Shown here one piece after another: positions 60,196 through 64,000 of a stretch of 64,000 bases of DNA. Both the position numbers and the translations under genes were made by a program. The notes below the pieces were generated by a model. It had not been told where the DNA came from. It worked only from the letters and a program-made list of their open reading frames with translations, and made no database searches. Position 1 is the first letter of the stretch. The number at the start of each line of letters is the position of its first letter. Source of the DNA: Undaria pinnatifida (Eukaryota > Sar > Phaeophyceae > Laminariales > Alariaceae); contig JABAKD010000023.1 in assembly GCA_012845835.1 (NCBI GenBank), positions 1,289,343-1,353,342 on the forward strand, read 5' to 3'.

Positions 60196-60987
60196 GATTG
60201 AATAGATTATACCTGGTATGCCGATTTCAAACAAGATTTTCAGACATTTTGAAAATGTCATGCCATGCTAAGGTACAGAATAATTTGGCACTTAAGCTGG
60301 GATTGTATTTTTTTCAACTTTGTCTAGGATTTTTGTCCTTTAGTTTCTGTGGTATGAGCTCTGTGGTAATATTCAGTCGAAGCGCTGCGTGGTCTTGGCA
60401 AATATGTTACCGGCGGGCGCAGGCGTAAGCCTCTGTCAAATATCGGTCAATTCCACGCTTTACCTTGACGTCAGTGTGGCATCGACTTTTTCACCCAGGT
60501 ACGCACATGTCTTGGCGTATCGGTTGGTACGGAAATGTTCATTATGGCAAGGCGAAGTATCGCGGGTGATGTATTGTACGGTAGGATGGTGGTTGAAACT
60601 ATTTTTTTGTTTTTGTTTTGTCAATGAATGGTAAGGTAGCATATTATGGGTGGATAGTTTTTCAGATCATGGAAATATCTGTCCGAAATATACAGAAATA
60701 TTGAAAACGACATAAATGATCGATCATCTCAATAAAAATATCAAAACCGTGAGGCATTAGGCGGGGCGGAAATCACACGGAAAAACACAACCTGTCTCCA
60801 CCAAAAAATGTTTTTCATTTAGCAACCTAAGAATAATTGGAAAAGGGAAATATCCTGCGTATACATGAGAATTAGACAAAAAAATACATATTGTGACCAG
60901 TTGGTTTTTTTAAGGTGTTTCCTAGGCCCGCCGTAGCTGGTCCTCAGATTTACGGACAGTTTGGGGGTGTCTAAATAAAAAAAAATG
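60196..60987. other. Gene-free spacer
   Basis: AT-rich sequence with ORFs of at most 81 aa and no motif or window repeat recognised. Confidence 0.4.
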
Positions 60988-62177
60988 AAAATACACTCCA
61001 GCTGTGAGATCGAAGATTTCGTCGAAACTCATCTTTGCAAACTGTGTGTGATACTCCGATCGCGCGCATTACGAGTTGTGTGTCCTCATTAAGGATATAG
61101 GTCGGTGACTCCCCTAACAACTACAGTGTAGCTATCAGGGTCAACAGGATGATTTTAGCCAGTCTGTGCGCGGGAACTATAAAACACGTTTCTGAGGGGG
61201 ACAAAATCTGACAGCTGTGAAGGGAAATGTATCCTTTTATCAAGTGAATCTTGTACGTCGAATAACCAGTGAGGGGGTGGGGCGGAGTTTTGAAGGACGT
61301 GGGCGCCTGGTTTTGATCAAAAGCGAGCGGGTTTGGAGGCGGGGGGGGGGGGGGGGGGGGGGGGGGGGGAGGGGACAATTTGTGTATGTAAGCTGTAAAT
61401 CCTTTCGAGGGGATAAATCTGACGGTTTTGGCACCAGTATATTATTGGCGGCGGGGGGGGGGGGGGGTTGGGGTTGGGGGGGGGGGGGGGGAGGGGGGGG
61501 GGGGGGGGGGGTTAGGGGGGGGGGGGGGGGGGGGGGAGGGGGGGGGGGGGGGGGGGGGAGGGGGGGGGGGGAGGGGGGGGGGGGGGAGGGGGGGGGGGAG
61601 GGGGGCCGTGTGGGGCAGCTCAATATGTGCCTGGAAANNNNNNNNNNNNNNNNNNNNNNNNNNNNNNNNNNNNNNNNNNNNNNNNNNNNNNNNNNNNNNN
61701 NNNNNNNNNNNNNNNNNNNNNNNNNNNNNNNNNNNNNNNNNNNNNNNNNNNNNNNNNNNNNNNNNNNNNNNNNNNNNNNNNNNNNNNNNNNNNNNNNNNN
61801 NNNNNNNNNNNNNNNNNNNNNNNNNNNNNNNNNNNNNNNNNNNNNNNNNNNNNNNNNNNNNNNNNNNNNNNNNNNNNNNNNNNNNNNNNNNNNNNNNNNN
61901 NNNNNNNNNNNNNNNNNNNNNNNNNNNNNNNNNNNNNNNNNNNNNNNNNNNNNNNNNNNNNNNNNNNNNNNNNNNNNNNNNNNNNNNNNNNNNNNNNNNN
62001 NNNNNNNNNNNNNNNNNNNNNNNNNNNNNNNNNNNNNNNNNNNNNNNNNNNNNNNNNNNNNNNNNNNNNNNNNNNNNNNNNNNNNNNNNNNNNNNNNNNN
62101 NNNNNNNNNNNNNNNNNNNNNNNNNNNNNNNNNNNNNATCCCCTCGAAATAATGTATAGTTCCAGGCACATATCGAG

Positions 62178-62213
<36 letters not shown>

Positions 62214-62305
62214 ACCCCCCCCCGCCCCCAATAATATACTGGTGCCAAAAAAGTCAGATTTATCCCCTCGAAAGGATTTATAGCTTACATGCACGAATTG
62301 CCCCT

Positions 62306-62341
<36 letters not shown>

Positions 62342-62626
62342 CCCCCCTCCAAACCCGCTCGCTCTTGATCAAAACCAGGCTCCCCCTTTCCCTTCACAGC
62401 TGTCAGATTTTGTCCCCCTCAGAAACGGGTTTTATAGTTTCCGCGCACAGACTGACTAAAATCATCCTGTTGACCCTGATAGCTACACTGTAGCTGTAAG
62501 GGGAGTCGCCGACCTATATCCTTAATGAGGACACACAACTCGTAATGCGCGCGATCGGAGTACCACACACAGCTTGCAAAGATGAGTTTCGACGAAATCT
62601 TCGATCTCACAGCTGGAGTGTATTTT
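60988..62626. mobile_element. Long-TIR element, near-palindromic copy with assembly gap
   Basis: The left arm (60988-61637) starts AAAATACACTCCAGCTGTGA and the right arm (62138-62626) ends CAGCTGGAGTGTATTTT. The arms are inverted copies out to at least GATAAATCTGACGG/TCAGATTTATCCCC and the long G and C tracts. The G tract at 61453-61606 is nearly continuous. The missing centre is the 500-N gap. Outer flanks show no certain target duplication. Confidence 0.85.
61638..62137. other. Assembly gap, 500 N
   Basis: Exactly 500 undetermined bases inside the inverted repeat, next to G-tract sequence. The round size suggests a placeholder, not a measured length. ORFs drawn across it are artefacts. Confidence 0.98.
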
Positions 62627-62724
62627 AATTTTTATAATATTATACCGAGGCCAAGACGAAAAAAAAACTGATGACAAAAACCCTGTGCCCTACAACAAAA
62701 AAGAGGTATAAATTATATAAAATG

Positions 62725-63973
62725 AAAATACACTTCAGCTGTGAGATCGAAGATTTCGTCGAAACTCATCTTTGCAAGCTGTGTGTGATACTCCGGTATA
62801 TATATATCAAAATATTCCATGTTGCGACCCATGTACAAATACAAACATGAAACATTATCACGATGTATAGCACCGATAAACATCGTGTTGTATACCACAC
62901 CTACATCAAATCTGCTATATTGATAACAATACCAGGCAAATTATGTGAAGGGGTGTTCTCTTGCTTCGACCGTCATATTTGTCCCATTCAAAGGTTTTCA
63001 GCGTCCGGGCACACATCGAAGTGTCCCGCCCGCACCTTCTCCCTGATCCCTCTTGTCCAAACGCCCCGTCGAAAATCAAAATCATGCATAGTAGTAAACA
63101 TTACCAGCCAGCTGACTTCACATTTCATCTTTCTAGCCATCTATGACTTAGCTCCAATTCATCTCCACCGACCCCCTCACTCTCTCATTTTTTCTTTTTC
63201 TACTTTTCACCGTTCCCTCTTGTTCAAACGCCCAAACAAAAATCGGAATCGGCCGGAGTAAGAAGCACTGCTGCGCAATTGATACCACGTAATTATTTTT
63301 CAAGCCATCTACTTACCACCACCTTAGAGTGGCGCATCTTAGCAGGAGGAACAAGTATTGTATAAAACAACCCTCGAGGCCCCAGGGACGCTGCCTGGCA
63401 ATGCTGCTACTACCTCCTCCTCGTTTGGTCATGCGTACATTTCCCAAGTTAGTTGATCCTTTTTTAACCATATATTTCTGCAAATAAATAAGCCAACGAA
63501 GCTCACAACGGTGGTAATTATTATATACGACCAACGCTAGTGAAGCTGTTAAAACCCCCTCTCGTCAGATATATCCCCCTGAATAATTTATAATTTCTAC
63601 AGACAGATTCAGTTGCCCCCCACCTCCCGCCCGCCCCTCCCCCTTGACAAAACCCAGGCTCCCACGATCTGGAAAAACTGCGCCCTCCCATCGCCGGTTA
63701 TACGATATACAGGATACACTTGACAGATTGGTGCATTTCCTACCACAGCTGTCATATTTTGGCCCCCTCAAGGACAAGTTTTGTAGTTCCCGCGCAAACA
63801 CTGCCTAACATAACTCTGTTGATCCTGATGCATACACTGTAGTTCCAAGGGGAGTCGCCTACCCATCTCTTCAATGAGAACACACAACCCGTGATACGTG
63901 CGATCGGAGTAACACACACCGCTTGCAAATTTGAGTTTCGATAAATCTTCGATCTCACAGCCGAAGTGTATTT
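62725..63973. mobile_element. Long-TIR element, compact copy of about 1.25 kb
   Basis: The left tip AAAATACACTTCAGCTGTGA begins a left arm of only about 80 bp, to GTGTGTGATACTCCG. The right arm ends CACAGCCGAAGTGTATTT at 63973 and includes a worn inner arm (AGTTCCCGCGCAAACACTG at about 63785). The centre follows the order of 34940-35400 with C tracts mostly lost. It lies about 100 bp from the previous element. Confidence 0.75.
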
Positions 63974-64000
63974 ATATTTTTTTATTAAATGTATGCCTGG

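Noticed and set aside
61217-62372. ORFs of 218 to 311 aa on both strands
   Set aside because: They consist of N bases and G/C-tract readings across the assembly gap.

Overview
The window looks like gene-poor, repeat-rich nuclear DNA of a stramenopile, most likely a brown alga. Three things point that way. There is an intact nine-repeat EsV-1-7-type cysteine/histidine protein gene (39180-40310) and a decayed paralogue (22555-23800); this family is expanded in brown algae and named after an Ectocarpus virus gene. There is a broken LINE reverse transcriptase of a type I recognise from brown-algal genomes. The genes are split by short GT-AG introns. I see no bacterial operon structure, no viral core genes and no rRNA genes. 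The species cannot be fixed from sequence alone.

Coding content is small. (1) 12164-15003, minus strand: an unrecognised multi-exon gene whose first exon encodes a glycine-rich stretch and three Cys pairs. (2) 39180-40310, plus strand: the intact EsV-1-7-type gene. (3) 56925-57788, plus strand: a tentative three-exon gene for an acidic protein of about 138 aa. (4) Two short related ORFs (27376-27537 and 48281-48406). Nearly every other long ORF is chance or lies inside repeats.

The rest is layered repeats. A family with long inverted ends, internal G/C tracts and the conserved end CAGCTGGAGTGTATTT occurs at least eleven times and dominates 53-64 kb. Other elements are a hAT-type MITE with an 8-bp target duplication (9922-10766), a TA-flanked Tc1/mariner-like MITE (4348-5203), a tRNA-headed SINE (about 59150-59455), short palindrome-bearing MITEs (44-52 kb), an inverted pair of decayed elements (25690-26415 and 31685-32465) and the LINE (28030-30285). 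Two hairpin minisatellite arrays (52640-53137 and 59606-60195) bracket the TE cluster that contains the three-exon gene.

At the largest scale, about 15.9-24.8 kb and about 34.0-41.9 kb appear to be diverged direct copies of one segment. Both carry, in the same order, a unit that is itself tandemly duplicated in the first copy, an end of the long-TIR element, and an EsV-1-7 locus. The gene is intact only in the second copy. A 500-base run of N at 61638-62137 is an assembly gap inside a G/C-tract inverted repeat.
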